Assembly (NCBI RefSeq): GCF_000765145.1
Contig: NZ_JMGA01000024.1
Span: 90,875 to 154,874, forward strand
Direction of reading: 5' to 3'
DNA from: Desulfosporosinus sp. HMP52
GTDB lineage: Bacteria; Bacillota; Desulfitobacteriia; Desulfitobacteriales; Desulfitobacteriaceae
Length of the DNA stretch: 64,000 nucleotides
Below are positions 42,353 through 50,159 of the stretch, piece by piece. The stretch's first letter is position 1; each line of letters begins with the position of its first letter. The notes under the pieces are model-generated. The model was not told the DNA's origin, searched no databases, and worked only from the letters and a program-made list of their open reading frames with translations. Made by a program: the position numbers and the translations under genes.

Positions 42353-42505
42353 CTAATGAATTTTGATTCTCTGACCGATATATATAAGATCTGGATTCTT
42401 TATAGAAGGATTCATGTGAAGCAAATGATGAACAGAGGTGTGGTGATGATGAGCTATTTTCCAAAGGGTTTCCCCACGTTTTACAGTATGAAACTTCATA
42501 TGCAT
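42353..42505 (-). CDS. 50-residue His-rich stand-alone LysM protein
   Basis: ATG at 42505 with AAGGAG 8 bp upstream. The product is a single LysM domain: FHTVKRGETLWKIAHHHHTS, then LLHMNPSIKNPDLIYIGQRI and KIH. All LysM landmarks (V-x-x-G-[DE]-T-L-W, N-P, I-x-x-G-x-x-I) are present. The loop is unusually His-rich (HHHHTSVHH). No signal peptide, so it would be cytosolic or a spore-type protein like SafA/YkuD relatives. Confidence 0.75.
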   Translation of the reverse strand: MHMKFHTVKRGETLWKIAHHHHTSVHHLLHMNPSIKNPDLIYIGQRIKIH

Positions 42506-42612
42506 GATCAGCACTCCTTTTACCAATTTAATCCACGATATGCCGGGAATATTAAGAAGTGCACGGCCATACTAAACGTTATCATTAATTCCACATTGTT
42601 ACCAAAGATGTC

Positions 42613-42646
42613 AAAAGGCAGTGTCACTGAGACACTGCCTTTTTTA
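42613..42646. terminator. Bidirectional terminator
   Basis: AAAAGGCAGTGTC-ACTGA-GACACTGCCTTTTTT, 12-bp perfect stem. It ends the SHOCT gene at 42664 on the minus strand and also works on the plus strand. Confidence 0.8.
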
Positions 42647-42663
42647 CACTAATCCGGAAATGG

Positions 42664-42954
42664 TTATAGATGTTTTCCTTTTATTATGTCATAGCTCTTT
42701 AGATCCTGCTTCCGACTTTGATACTCACGCGAATCTATTTCACCTCGTGCATATCGTTCACTCAGAATGTCCATTGGACGGTTATTACCTAGTACTGTAT
42801 CTGTATGAACCCTAGAGCTGCGACGGAATAGATAGATAATCAGTAGAATAAACCCAATCCCTAGGACGAGGTGCATGCCTATCCCCATCATCCCATAGCC
42901 GCCTCCATAACCACCGTTCCCCCATCCACCCATCATATTACCCCAACCCATCAT
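42664..42954 (-). CDS. SHOCT-domain mini membrane protein with Gly/Met-rich start
   Basis: 96 residues: MMGWGNMMGGWGNGGYGGGY, one membrane helix (HLVLGIGFILLIIYLF), basic stop-transfer, then SHOCT (LSERYARGEIDSREYQSRKQDL). Its Gly/Met/Trp N-terminus recalls the repeat of the PepSY-like protein at 38472. Paralogue of 2048 and 3385. SD GGAGGA before ATG. Confidence 0.78.
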   Translation of the reverse strand: MMGWGNMMGGWGNGGYGGGYGMMGIGMHLVLGIGFILLIIYLFRRSSRVHTDTVLGNNRPMDILSERYARGEIDSREYQSRKQDLKSYDIIKGKHL

Positions 42955-43027
42955 ATAAATTCCTCCTTCAAAAATTCTTTATAACCAAATGTGTCGTACG
43001 ATATCCTTTTCAAGTGTAACCTTACTC

Positions 43028-43222
43028 TTAGCTCAACAGCTCTTGTTTCCTCTCAAGGTATTCCTCTCTTTGAATCTCACCGCGAGCATATCGTTCATTC
43101 ACTATATCCAGCGGGGTATTCTTCCTCTGATATTTAGGATCTAAATAGCGAGAACCTCTGGAATTTGAAGTATCGAGCATGTAATACGCAATAAAGACTA
43201 ATAAAATCAAACCAAACATCAT
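43028..43222 (-). CDS. Short SHOCT-domain membrane protein
   Basis: 64 residues: one helix (MMFGLILLVFIAYYML) and SHOCT (VNERYARGEIQREEYLERKQEL). Lies 73 bp upstream of the previous SHOCT gene on the same strand and is probably cotranscribed. The SD (AGGGAGAG) is adequate. It lacks the Gly-rich N-terminus of the others. Confidence 0.7.
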   Translation of the reverse strand: MMFGLILLVFIAYYMLDTSNSRGSRYLDPKYQRKNTPLDIVNERYARGEIQREEYLERKQELLS

Positions 43223-43240
43223 TTTAATTCTCTCCCTAAT

Positions 43241-43425
43241 TATAATATTGAGATGATATGGCGTTTCCGCTCCCGTTCATCGAAGTGCCTCGTGAGTCGG
43301 TTAAACCACTACCGTAGGCCATAACATTTCCATAAGAATTACTCTTAAATTCGTTCATTTTATCCAGGTTCTCTCGCCCCATTTGGGCTTTAACCTTCGG
43401 ATTTGAATGAAATTTTTTATTTATA
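43241..43425 (-). pseudogene. Truncated Met-rich protein gene
   Basis: Reads SNPKVKAQMGRENLDKMNEF and a SGSGLTDSRGTSMNGSG-like tail, matching the last third of the protein at 35626-36054. The SD (AGGAGG) and a full TTCAT-type promoter remain, but the start codon, signal peptide and first 85 or so codons are deleted. Confidence 0.65.
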
Positions 43426-43489
43426 TATTCCTCCTATTTATCTTTATTTACTTCTTTGTTCGTTTGATTTGCTGTCCTTCTATGTCCTT

Positions 43490-43543
43490 AGTGTAACTCT
43501 CAGATACGATTAACTCATGAAAAAGTTGTGAATATCTCATGAA
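43490..43543 (-). promoter_or_regulatory. TTCAT-type box in front of a dead gene
   Basis: RTGAA on the plus strand at 43517, 43528 and 43539 and AGTGTA at 43490, perfect 11/11/27 geometry. It drives only the truncated Met-rich gene and possibly the SHOCT genes beyond it. Confidence 0.65.
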
Positions 43544-43607
43544 GAAGGGACCCTGAAATGTCAGAGCCCCTTCTCAAAGATTTTGTGTATTTCTCCTATA
43601 TGATCGG

Positions 43608-44288
43608 CTAACATAAAACAGTACAATTCTTTCCACTTTGTTTCGCCCTTAAGAGTGCATGATCAGAAGCCACAATAAGATCGTGAATACTCTCTCCATC
43701 GTCTGGATAACTTGAAACGCCTAAAGAAATCGTGATTTGAGGGTATGATCCATTATCGAGCCCACTTATTTCGGAACGGATCGTTTCGGCCATCTTCCAA
43801 GCGTTCGTTTTATCACAGTCCCTTAAAAGCAAAACTATCTCTTCTCCACCGTACCTATATACTCGATCACCCGCTCGAACACAAGCCTGAATTGTTTGTC
43901 CTACTTTAACCAGTACGCCGTCCCCAACGTCGTGACCAAAACGATTATTGAAGTCTCGAAAATTGTCTATGTCAATAAAAATTAATGCGTAGGACCCGTT
44001 ACGTTCTTCTAAATTTTTTATATCTTCGTCAAAAGCTCTACGATTAAGTATGCCTGTTAACTTATCAGTATTAAGTTTTACCCTTAGTTGCATGTTCACC
44101 TTCTTAAGCTTATTGAGTCTCCGGACAAATAGTTCCGCTGCGATGTAATTTATTAATCCGAAAACAATACCCAGTATCAAGCATTTAACTATAATACTGT
44201 TAAAGAAAGGTACAACCATGAAGTGCGTAAGTGCCGAATGAATAATTCCAATAAATACCATGGCAAAAATCAACCAAACTCTGATCAT
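43608..44288 (-). CDS. Membrane diguanylate cyclase (GGDEF), paralogue
   Basis: 226 residues. Two membrane helices (LIFAMVFIGIIHSALTHFMV and IIVKCLILGIVFGLINYIAA), then GGDEF with TDKLTGILNRRAF, FIDIDNFRDF, RYGGEEI and an RAGD inhibitory site five residues before it. Predicted c-di-GMP synthase. Same architecture and length as the gene at 32728-33408. No sensor domain beyond the membrane part. Confidence 0.9.
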   Translation of the reverse strand: MIRVWLIFAMVFIGIIHSALTHFMVVPFFNSIIVKCLILGIVFGLINYIAAELFVRRLNKLKKVNMQLRVKLNTDKLTGILNRRAFDEDIKNLEERNGSYALIFIDIDNFRDFNNRFGHDVGDGVLVKVGQTIQACVRAGDRVYRYGGEEIVLLLRDCDKTNAWKMAETIRSEISGLDNGSYPQITISLGVSSYPDDGESIHDLIVASDHALLRAKQSGKNCTVLC

Positions 44289-45095
44289 AACCTACAACCC
44301 CTCTCAACTACCAATGTTATCATTGACCCAATAATTAGTATATAGTTATTTCATTTAACTTCTTGAGAACTCCTTTGAATAATTTCATTGCGAGGTTTAT
44401 TTATCGAACTTTGTTACGGAACATAATACTTATTGAATAATCCATAAAAAAATGAGCCACATATAAAGCGCACCCCAATTATTGGGCATCACGATAAAGA
44501 ACTTTTTCTAAAAGGGGGCGTAACGAAACTAAAACTCGGTTTTTAACAGGAATCGCCAGGTTGTCATATAAAAACCTACGATTGATTATCATGATGCACA
44601 AATAAGTATAAGCGTCACATGAAAGCCTAAGTCTCTTGATATTACAACAGTTACCTTTGAACCTCTGTGGAGTATTTTGACAAGTACCTTAATTTAATGT
44701 CGAAATTAAAGGACATGTCTCAATAAGAGGCAACCCAACTCAGTGAATGTATTGAGCATATCGTATGATAGCAATAACGGAAAAACGCAAAATAATTTTA
44801 ATCTGACAAACTAAGTTTTTTATATAGTTCACTGTATTATTTAATTCCAGATATTAGTTTCAACTACTATTTGTCGATTAAATTCATTTGAGGTAAATTA
44901 TTTTATTAATTAGAATTGGTTAGGGGTGCCTTAATGTACTTTATTTCATTGATTATAGCGAAGCAATTTCTTATAGGCAATCGGATTATCAGTCCCACTC
45001 CGTAACTGCATGCCTTCATAAATTATGCAAGCACCTTTAGAAAGGATAACTGTTCAGCTGTCAGTTCTGTCCAGAATGCAAAAACTCTCATATTA
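44289..45095. other. 807-bp gene-poor stretch
   Basis: No supported gene on either strand. AT-rich, with only short broken frames. A stretch near 45040-45100 carries a CxxC-like coding trace (FCPECKNS) that might be the tail of a lost transposase, too short to call. Confidence 0.4.
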
Positions 45096-45134
45096 AAAAC
45101 AAACTGACACCGTATGAGAAACGGCATCAGTTTG
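45096..45134 (-). terminator. Terminator of ubiquitin-like operon
   Basis: Minus-strand AAACTGATGCCGT/ACGGTGTCAGTTT 13-bp stem with one mismatch followed by GTTTTTAA. It lies 100 bp past the last gene of the operon. Confidence 0.7.
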
Positions 45135-45233
45135 CGTAAATCCTTGGTGTTCGCCTTGATTTTCGTATCACTACGAACATATTATAAACAAACCATCATG
45201 CATCTTCCCTTTCCTTAGTAGATTAAAACGACA

Positions 45234-45602
45234 TTACTGTTTACACCATCGAACTCTGCCACGTTCAAAGAAGAAGTGGCTCTTGCATCCAACGAGTCTG
45301 TTGACCGAGGGCGAAAGGGACACCGTTCCATCATTATGCCAAATTATTTTCCAATGCGGCCTTCCTTCTTTATGAAGGCTCATGTGTAGGATATTGCCAC
45401 AGCCGCAGGGACATATCATGCCTACAGACCAGTTGTAGTTACCCTCTCCTAGAACGTAGATCGTGTTAGCTTCCATTTTATCTGGAAGTTCCTCAATCCG
45501 AAGAGTCTTATAATGGAGCGACTCAGAAAGAGGGGCAAAGGTAAGGTTCGCTCCAAATAGGTTCTTTAATCGCTGCCATAGCCGAAATAGAAATTCAAAC
45601 AT
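45234..45602 (-). CDS. DUF6527 family protein of ubiquitin-like operon
   Basis: About 122 residues from ATG at 45602 (MFEFLFRLWQRLKNLFG). Its ATG overlaps the preceding stop codon. The domain has CPCGCGN, LHKEGRPHW, DGTVSLSPSV and a terminal FFFERGRVRWC, with Cys clustered for metal binding. This matches what I recall of DUF6527, the regular fourth partner of bacterial Ubl/E2/E1 operons (called BubE in recent work, from memory). The CGC/H/S pattern suggests a peptidase or conjugate-processing role; biochemistry uncertain. Confidence 0.75.
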   Translation of the reverse strand: MFEFLFRLWQRLKNLFGANLTFAPLSESLHYKTLRIEELPDKMEANTIYVLGEGNYNWSVGMICPCGCGNILHMSLHKEGRPHWKIIWHNDGTVSLSPSVNRLVGCKSHFFFERGRVRWCKQ

Positions 45603-47005
45603 CAGTCTGATCCCCCGATACTGAGAATTGGCATATCTAGTAATGGCTGAACATCCCCAAGACCAACCTTCTTTGCAAGAACTCCGCAAGGATCTCCTTC
45701 CGGTTCAGTGATGAAACGGTTCTGGGTTAAACTAAGTCTAATAGTCGAAATTTCATCATTGGGATCGTCTCTGAATTGATGAATACGGGCTAAAAATTCA
45801 TTCACAGCTAGTGATGCTATTAACGTATTAACGCTTATGACTGCTGGCCTTTCTTCCTGAATCCCTCTGATGTATTTCTCTCGAATTTGATTCTCATATT
45901 CCTTGGGATTACTGCGGCGCATATCGGCAGCTCGTAACTGTTCTCCCGTATAAACCTTTCTGCTAAAAAGGCTCGAACCATCCGGTTGTATGTAATGAAC
46001 TGTTCCGCAAACTTGGGAAACGCTACCCTTCCCATCGGCATCCAAGAAAACGCCCAAATCAAAATAAGGAATTGAATAGTAAACGCATAATTTGTTAAGA
46101 GCATTTCGCCCGTCATACGAGTCCATACACCCAAAAATAACGTCACATTGAGCAAGTCGTTGAATGACTTCAGGATTAAAAAGATCCATGGGCATTTCTA
46201 CGACGTTTACAGGCAACTCGTATCGACTAATCGCATCGCCAATAACTTGAACCTTTTTCTTTTGCTCCCGAACATCGCTCATTCCCGAGTTGTATATGCG
46301 ACCTACGTTTACCTCTTCTACGACATCACCATCGACAAGAACTAATTCACCAACGCCCAACCGTGCCAACATATCTGTTACGGGACTCCCTGTGCCTGAG
46401 ACACCCACAACGCCAATCGACAGGCTAGATAATGTCCGAGTTGTTCCGCTGCCAAAGGTTTGCATGGTTCTTTTAGAATAGAGAGATTCGTCGAGTTCTC
46501 GGTCTTGTTCATTGTTCCAATACAATATATCCGGTCCAGCCACGATGATCGACCTGACCTCTGAAAAAGTACCGTCAGATTTTACGATTCGTGCAATCAT
46601 CTTGCCATCTGGAAGCATGATTGCACTCATACCAGGATAATCGGTATCTAACCACCCTGCGATCCCTTTAAAAAGGTCTATGTCTGAGTGATTGTCATAC
46701 TCCGAAAAATCAGGATACCCTGTTGGATGACTGTGTATCTTCAAAATCATTCGCCCTTGTCCTGAGTCTTTCAACAACCCAGGTAATAACTCTGTCGACC
46801 ATGTGAGTTGATCCTCCGTTCGTACGGAACATTGATCATAAGGAATCTCTATGATTTTTTGTACACAAGCCACTAACATGTCTTGATATTTACCAACCCC
46901 GCAAAGAGCGAGAGCAACCGCTTCCTTATTATCGCCGGGAAACAAATGATTAGAAAGGGCCGCATGTTGACGGCCCGAGAGTCGAAGCTTAAATTTTTTA
47001 TACAT
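45602..47005 (-). CDS. JAB deubiquitinase-E1 (ThiF) fusion
   Basis: 467 residues. The N-terminal JAB/MPN domain has a complete JAMM motif: H91, H93 (HSHP), S101 and D104. The C-terminal E1-like ThiF/Rossmann domain has GVSGTGSP (201-208), LVDGD (223-227) and FGCMDSYDGRNALN (291-304) for ATP and Ubl C-terminus adenylation. In the region where E1s carry the catalytic Cys, the sequence is HYIQPDGSSLFSRK, with Ser but no Cys. One protein thus activates a Ubl and can cleave it off. Ends on the start of the DUF6527 gene. Confidence 0.88.
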   Translation of the reverse strand: MYKKFKLRLSGRQHAALSNHLFPGDNKEAVALALCGVGKYQDMLVACVQKIIEIPYDQCSVRTEDQLTWSTELLPGLLKDSGQGRMILKIHSHPTGYPDFSEYDNHSDIDLFKGIAGWLDTDYPGMSAIMLPDGKMIARIVKSDGTFSEVRSIIVAGPDILYWNNEQDRELDESLYSKRTMQTFGSGTTRTLSSLSIGVVGVSGTGSPVTDMLARLGVGELVLVDGDVVEEVNVGRIYNSGMSDVREQKKKVQVIGDAISRYELPVNVVEMPMDLFNPEVIQRLAQCDVIFGCMDSYDGRNALNKLCVYYSIPYFDLGVFLDADGKGSVSQVCGTVHYIQPDGSSLFSRKVYTGEQLRAADMRRSNPKEYENQIREKYIRGIQEERPAVISVNTLIASLAVNEFLARIHQFRDDPNDEISTIRLSLTQNRFITEPEGDPCGVLAKKVGLGDVQPLLDMPILSIGGSD

Positions 47006-47015
47006 ATCTTTTCTC

Positions 47016-47432
47016 CTACGCTATTTCTTTTTGAAGTTCACGCAGTAGCCACTCTTCGACCAAATCCAGGTGTGTACCAATATTGTCTAATCCAGCTCGC
47101 CAAGGATTCTGAGATGTTCGATGCCTCGACCAACGTTGATACAGTTCGCCACGAATAGTCTCATTGTAATCCGTTGCCCCGATACGAACACCGTTAGTCC
47201 GATGGAGAGCGGGCTTGATATAAACCATATCAAGCCCGCATATTTCATAATCGCTTGGAATCATGACCGCTGCATCGACAACCCTTGTGTTGTACCCTTC
47301 TGGAACAGGAAACCCATGGACGATTAGCCACATCTGGTTGTTAACCATGACTGTTTCCCATTGAAAACCGCGTGCATTTAGATAATCCTTATCTTCCTGG
47401 ATAATCTCGAAGTCTCGCTGAAGATCACTCAT
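47016..47432 (-). CDS. E2-like protein (Prok-E2_E type)
   Basis: 138 residues. Pattern of the prokaryotic E2/UBC-like family E: an N-terminal helix, WLIVHGFPVPEGYNTRVVDA strands, MIPSDYEICGLDMVYIKP and the conserved WSRHRTSQNPWRAGLDNIGT near residues 100-118. It has a single Cys (C65), and it is not in an HPNxxxxGxxC-like context, so the transfer chemistry may not be the usual thioester. Lies 10 bp before the E1 gene and 2 bp after the Ubl gene. Confidence 0.8.
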   Translation of the reverse strand: MSDLQRDFEIIQEDKDYLNARGFQWETVMVNNQMWLIVHGFPVPEGYNTRVVDAAVMIPSDYEICGLDMVYIKPALHRTNGVRIGATDYNETIRGELYQRWSRHRTSQNPWRAGLDNIGTHLDLVEEWLLRELQKEIA

Positions 47433-47434
47433 AC

Positions 47435-47773
47435 TTAACCCTCCGTTTGATCTAAGGGTAGCGTCATGAACCGCTCTACACCGAGTCTGGTAAAATCAAC
47501 AATTGTAGCTAACTCAATTTTTTCGGTTGCTCCGCCGTGGAGCTTTATATCTAAACGATACTGTGTAACAGGAGTTTTCCCTGCTAACTCTAAGATCTGC
47601 TGTCCTGTCATTTCTCCTACATCGACAGTATAAGTTTCTTTGTCGATTCGAATCTTGTAACGAACACCTTTCGGGGGATTCTTGCCTTCCTTAGCATAGG
47701 CTTCAATCTCAATGACTCCTGGCAATCCGTCATTGCCATTTCCATGGTTACCATTATTAAGTGCATCATTCAT
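47435..47773 (-). CDS. Ubiquitin-like modifier (Multi_ubiq family)
   Basis: 112 residues. A disordered Asn/Gly-rich N-terminus (about 20 residues) is followed by one beta-grasp domain (YKIRIDKETYTVDVGEMTGQ and ILELAGKTPVTQYRLDIKLHGG) and the end FMTLPLDQTEG. The Multi_ubiq family ends in this TxPLDQTEG motif, so the mature Gly is already exposed. Probable conjugated modifier activated by the E1 downstream. GGAGG before the ATG. First gene of the operon, divergent from the XRE-ImmA regulator. Confidence 0.85.
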   Translation of the reverse strand: MNDALNNGNHGNGNDGLPGVIEIEAYAKEGKNPPKGVRYKIRIDKETYTVDVGEMTGQQILELAGKTPVTQYRLDIKLHGGATEKIELATIVDFTRLGVERFMTLPLDQTEG

Positions 47774-47879
47774 AAGAAAATTCCTCCATTAATTAAGATT
47801 TTTTTACCGAAAATTAAGGTCCCAGGAGGAATATCCATCTCTATAGCGAATAATACTCTAATAATAAGGTTAAAATTAA

Positions 47880-48022
47880 AGTATTGCTAAGATTCTCGGG
47901 CGGTAGGGTGTCCAAGTCCTGGGTAACTACCACTTAGGGAATGTTTCGTTTAGACGTCTTGCACACGTATAAACGGGATTCGAAGTTCACTCTGGGAACA
48001 GGTTTTTTTACCTGTTTTTTTG
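47880..48022 (+). ncRNA. Unassigned structured leader or small RNA with terminator
   Basis: Between the divergent operons, a plus-strand segment with GGTAG/CTACC and other pairings ends in ACAGGT-TTTTTT-ACCTGT followed by seven T (47996-48022), a textbook terminator with no gene before it. It would yield a short RNA. I tried 6S, SRP, T-box and common riboswitch cores by eye without a match. Confidence 0.35.
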
Positions 48023-48095
48023 TGCTTGTCCTCCTTTCACATTATTTGTCCCTACCACTTGATGCTCTTAAAATAATGACCTATTGCACCCTTAC

Positions 48096-48154
48096 GACAA
48101 TAATTATAACGATTGTTATAATTATTGTCAAATATGTTTCACGTATGTTATAAT
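48096..48154 (+). promoter_or_regulatory. Operator-promoter of XRE-ImmA gene
   Basis: A 15-bp perfect inverted repeat (48096-48110 and 48115-48129, starting GACAATAATTATAAC, spacer GATT) overlaps the -35 TTGTCA (48125-48130). TATAAT follows at 48149-48154, spacer 18. Binding of a dimeric HTH protein here would block its own promoter and could also control the divergent Ubl operon. Confidence 0.7.
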
Positions 48155-48190
48155 TTAATTATCAAGATAGCAATTACAGGAGGGATACTT

Positions 48191-49282
48191 GTGTCCGTAG
48201 GGGGCAGAATCGCGCAAATGAGAGAGGATTTAGGCCTTTCGCAAACCGAATTAGCTAATAAAGCTGGCCTTAAACCACCAACAATTAGTCAGTATGAATC
48301 AGGCCTTAGAAACCCGTCTTATGAAGCATTAATAAAGTTGTCCAATGCCTTAAATGTGACGACCGATTACTTAATAACCGGAAAAGAAATTCAAGCTTCC
48401 GCAATTACTGATTCTCAAACAAAAATCTTGTTGCATCTATTACAGCGACTGCCTAAAGGAAAAAAGGATACATTACTTGACTATGCGATTTTCCTTTCTC
48501 GCGGGACCGAGATCGTAGAAGGTCCTGTATTTAGTGATGCATCCGACTATGCAAATCTATGGTTAAAAAAAGTGAATGCGAGTCTCCCAATTGATGTTCA
48601 TCTAATTGCAGATCAACTTGGGGTAAAAATAATTGAAGATGATCTTCAGATGGATTATGAAGGTCTATTGATTAAAGGGGAACGGAATCTTATTCTGCTT
48701 AATCGTTTATTTAAGAGTAGTCACCAGAGGAAAAAATTCACTATCGCTATGCTTCTTGGCCATATAGTGCTTCCATGGCATGTTAAAACTCAATACGGCG
48801 TCAGAAAATCCAATTCATCCACGCTACGAACGAATGATATTGAAGAAATAGAAGCCACCCATTTTGCAGCAAAACTAACCATTCCAAGCGTACATTTCGA
48901 AAAGGATTTTGCTAAGAAACCGACCCTTGATATCTTAAAGAACTTGGCCTATGAAAAATACGACGTTTCTCTGTTCTCTATGTGCAATCGGTTAGTTGAA
49001 CACACTAAAGACAAACATGCCGTCATACAGTCTGAAGATGGGCAAATTATTGAAACATTCCCAGGTAAGAGATTATTAAAAGGCACTATCCCCTTACAAT
49101 CGAAAGCAGTATCCTTTTACTACGATCTCCCTAAGCAAGAGGAAACCCGATACAGTAAATTGCCTGCAACCGACTGGTTTGAAGATGGGAAACTCGAAGA
49201 ATATGTGATAGAAGAATCGATTTTTAATCCGAAAATAGGTAAGGTCTTGACTTTGTTAACAGTAAAAACAAAAGATGAGTGA
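48191..49282 (+). CDS. XRE repressor with degenerate ImmA/IrrE domain
   Basis: 363 residues from GTG at 48191 (AGGAGGG 6 bp upstream). N-terminal HTH_3 (GRIAQMREDLGLSQTELANK ... PTISQYESGLRNPS). After a linker, an ImmA/IrrE-like (DUF955) domain: IADQLGVKIIEDDLQMDYEG, LLNRLFKSSHQRKKFTIAML, then LGHIVLPWH and EATHFAAKLTIP. The zinc motif HExxH is expected where AMLLGH stands, so the first His and the catalytic Glu are lost. Likely a regulator that still binds a signal but cannot cleave. Divergent from the Ubl operon. Confidence 0.85.
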   Translation: MSVGGRIAQMREDLGLSQTELANKAGLKPPTISQYESGLRNPSYEALIKLSNALNVTTDYLITGKEIQASAITDSQTKILLHLLQRLPKGKKDTLLDYAIFLSRGTEIVEGPVFSDASDYANLWLKKVNASLPIDVHLIADQLGVKIIEDDLQMDYEGLLIKGERNLILLNRLFKSSHQRKKFTIAMLLGHIVLPWHVKTQYGVRKSNSSTLRTNDIEEIEATHFAAKLTIPSVHFEKDFAKKPTLDILKNLAYEKYDVSLFSMCNRLVEHTKDKHAVIQSEDGQIIETFPGKRLLKGTIPLQSKAVSFYYDLPKQEETRYSKLPATDWFEDGKLEEYVIEESIFNPKIGKVLTLLTVKTKDE

Positions 49283-49289
49283 AACAAAA

Positions 49290-49329
49290 AAAATAGCCGT
49301 TCTACATCTATGATGCAAAACGGCTATTT
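49290..49329 (+). terminator. Terminator of XRE-ImmA gene
   Basis: AAATAGCCGTT/AACGGCTATTT 11-bp stem starting 8 bp after the stop, followed by CACTTT. Confidence 0.6.
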
Positions 49330-49743
49330 CACTTTAAGATTTCCCCTAACGTAATTAAACATTATCCAAACTCTTATCTCGTTCTGTGCCGTACTTTAGA
49401 CAAACTGGAACTAGGCTCAAATCTGTTTATTATATAGAATAACTTTAGAAAGTTATATGCAGCTTTTTCACAGAAATTTCGTAGATTTTAAGCATTCAAT
49501 GTTTACTTTTCAATATTTTTACATCAAAGTTAGCATTAAAAACAACTTAAGATTACTATAATCTACTCAGAAAACTCTACACCCCTTGAATACCAATGGT
49601 TGTAGAGTTTTATTCTAATATTAACTTATTCAATTAGTTAATATTAGAATGATTTCAGATAATGTTATGAAGAATTTGTTTCAATCAAGATTCATGAAAT
49701 TTAAATCTCGATGTTCAAACTGCATGATGTCGATAAAACCACA
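49330..49743. other. Gene-free stretch with one bidirectional hairpin
   Basis: Contains AAAACTCTACA/TGTAGAGTTTT at 49570-49612, a terminator-like hairpin with A/T tracts that probably ends the minus-strand transcript of the frameshifted gene at 49744. I see nothing else. Confidence 0.4.
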
Positions 49744-50159
49744 TCATCCTCTCCATTTCTCCTGGTCATCATATTCAGGATTAAAACCTAACGGTATTTC
49801 TAAATGGTTTTCTTTATCTACGAACGCGTAAATGTAGCACTCGTCATCTCGCTGAGAACTAACAGAAACTTTAATGATAGTCTTGCCGACAATAAACTCA
49901 TTGTAATATTCTTTCATTGGTACGCAATCCGGTAATTCTTTTTTTTGGCAATCTTCTTCTTCTGAGCTCCATCTATAATGAGTCTCATAGATTTCACCAT
50001 TGCTTAACCTGACATCACCTTTAACGTGATAGTTAACAACGGTTCCTTGAAATTCTTCTACTACCTTTCCAATAAGTAATTCCTCATATTTCTAGTAAGT
50101 TCTTCTCCATGCTTTTTCACAAATCTTACTAACGCTTCGTATCTTGCTGTGCCTCCCAA
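49744..50159 (-). pseudogene. Frameshifted hypothetical gene
   Basis: Start TTG at 50159 (AGGGAG 8 bp upstream): GGTARYEALVRFVKKHGEEL in one frame, then in another YEELLIGKVVEEFQGTVVNY ... CYIYAFVDKENHLEIPLGFN to a stop at 49744. A single shift near 50095 separates them. The joined product would be about 138 residues, acidic and beta-rich. Family not recognised; lies in the defence-like region. Confidence 0.45.

Noticed and set aside
45040..45100. Transposase tail with CxxC
   Set aside because: Only about 20 codons of suggestive sequence; no conserved catalytic residues.
47880..48022. tRNA or SRP RNA
   Set aside because: GATTCGAA and GGTAG motifs drew attention, but no cloverleaf or SRP core could be formed.
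47941..48153. 70-codon hydrophobic plus-strand frame before the XRE-ImmA gene
   Set aside because: It runs through the terminator and the operator palindrome and has no SD.
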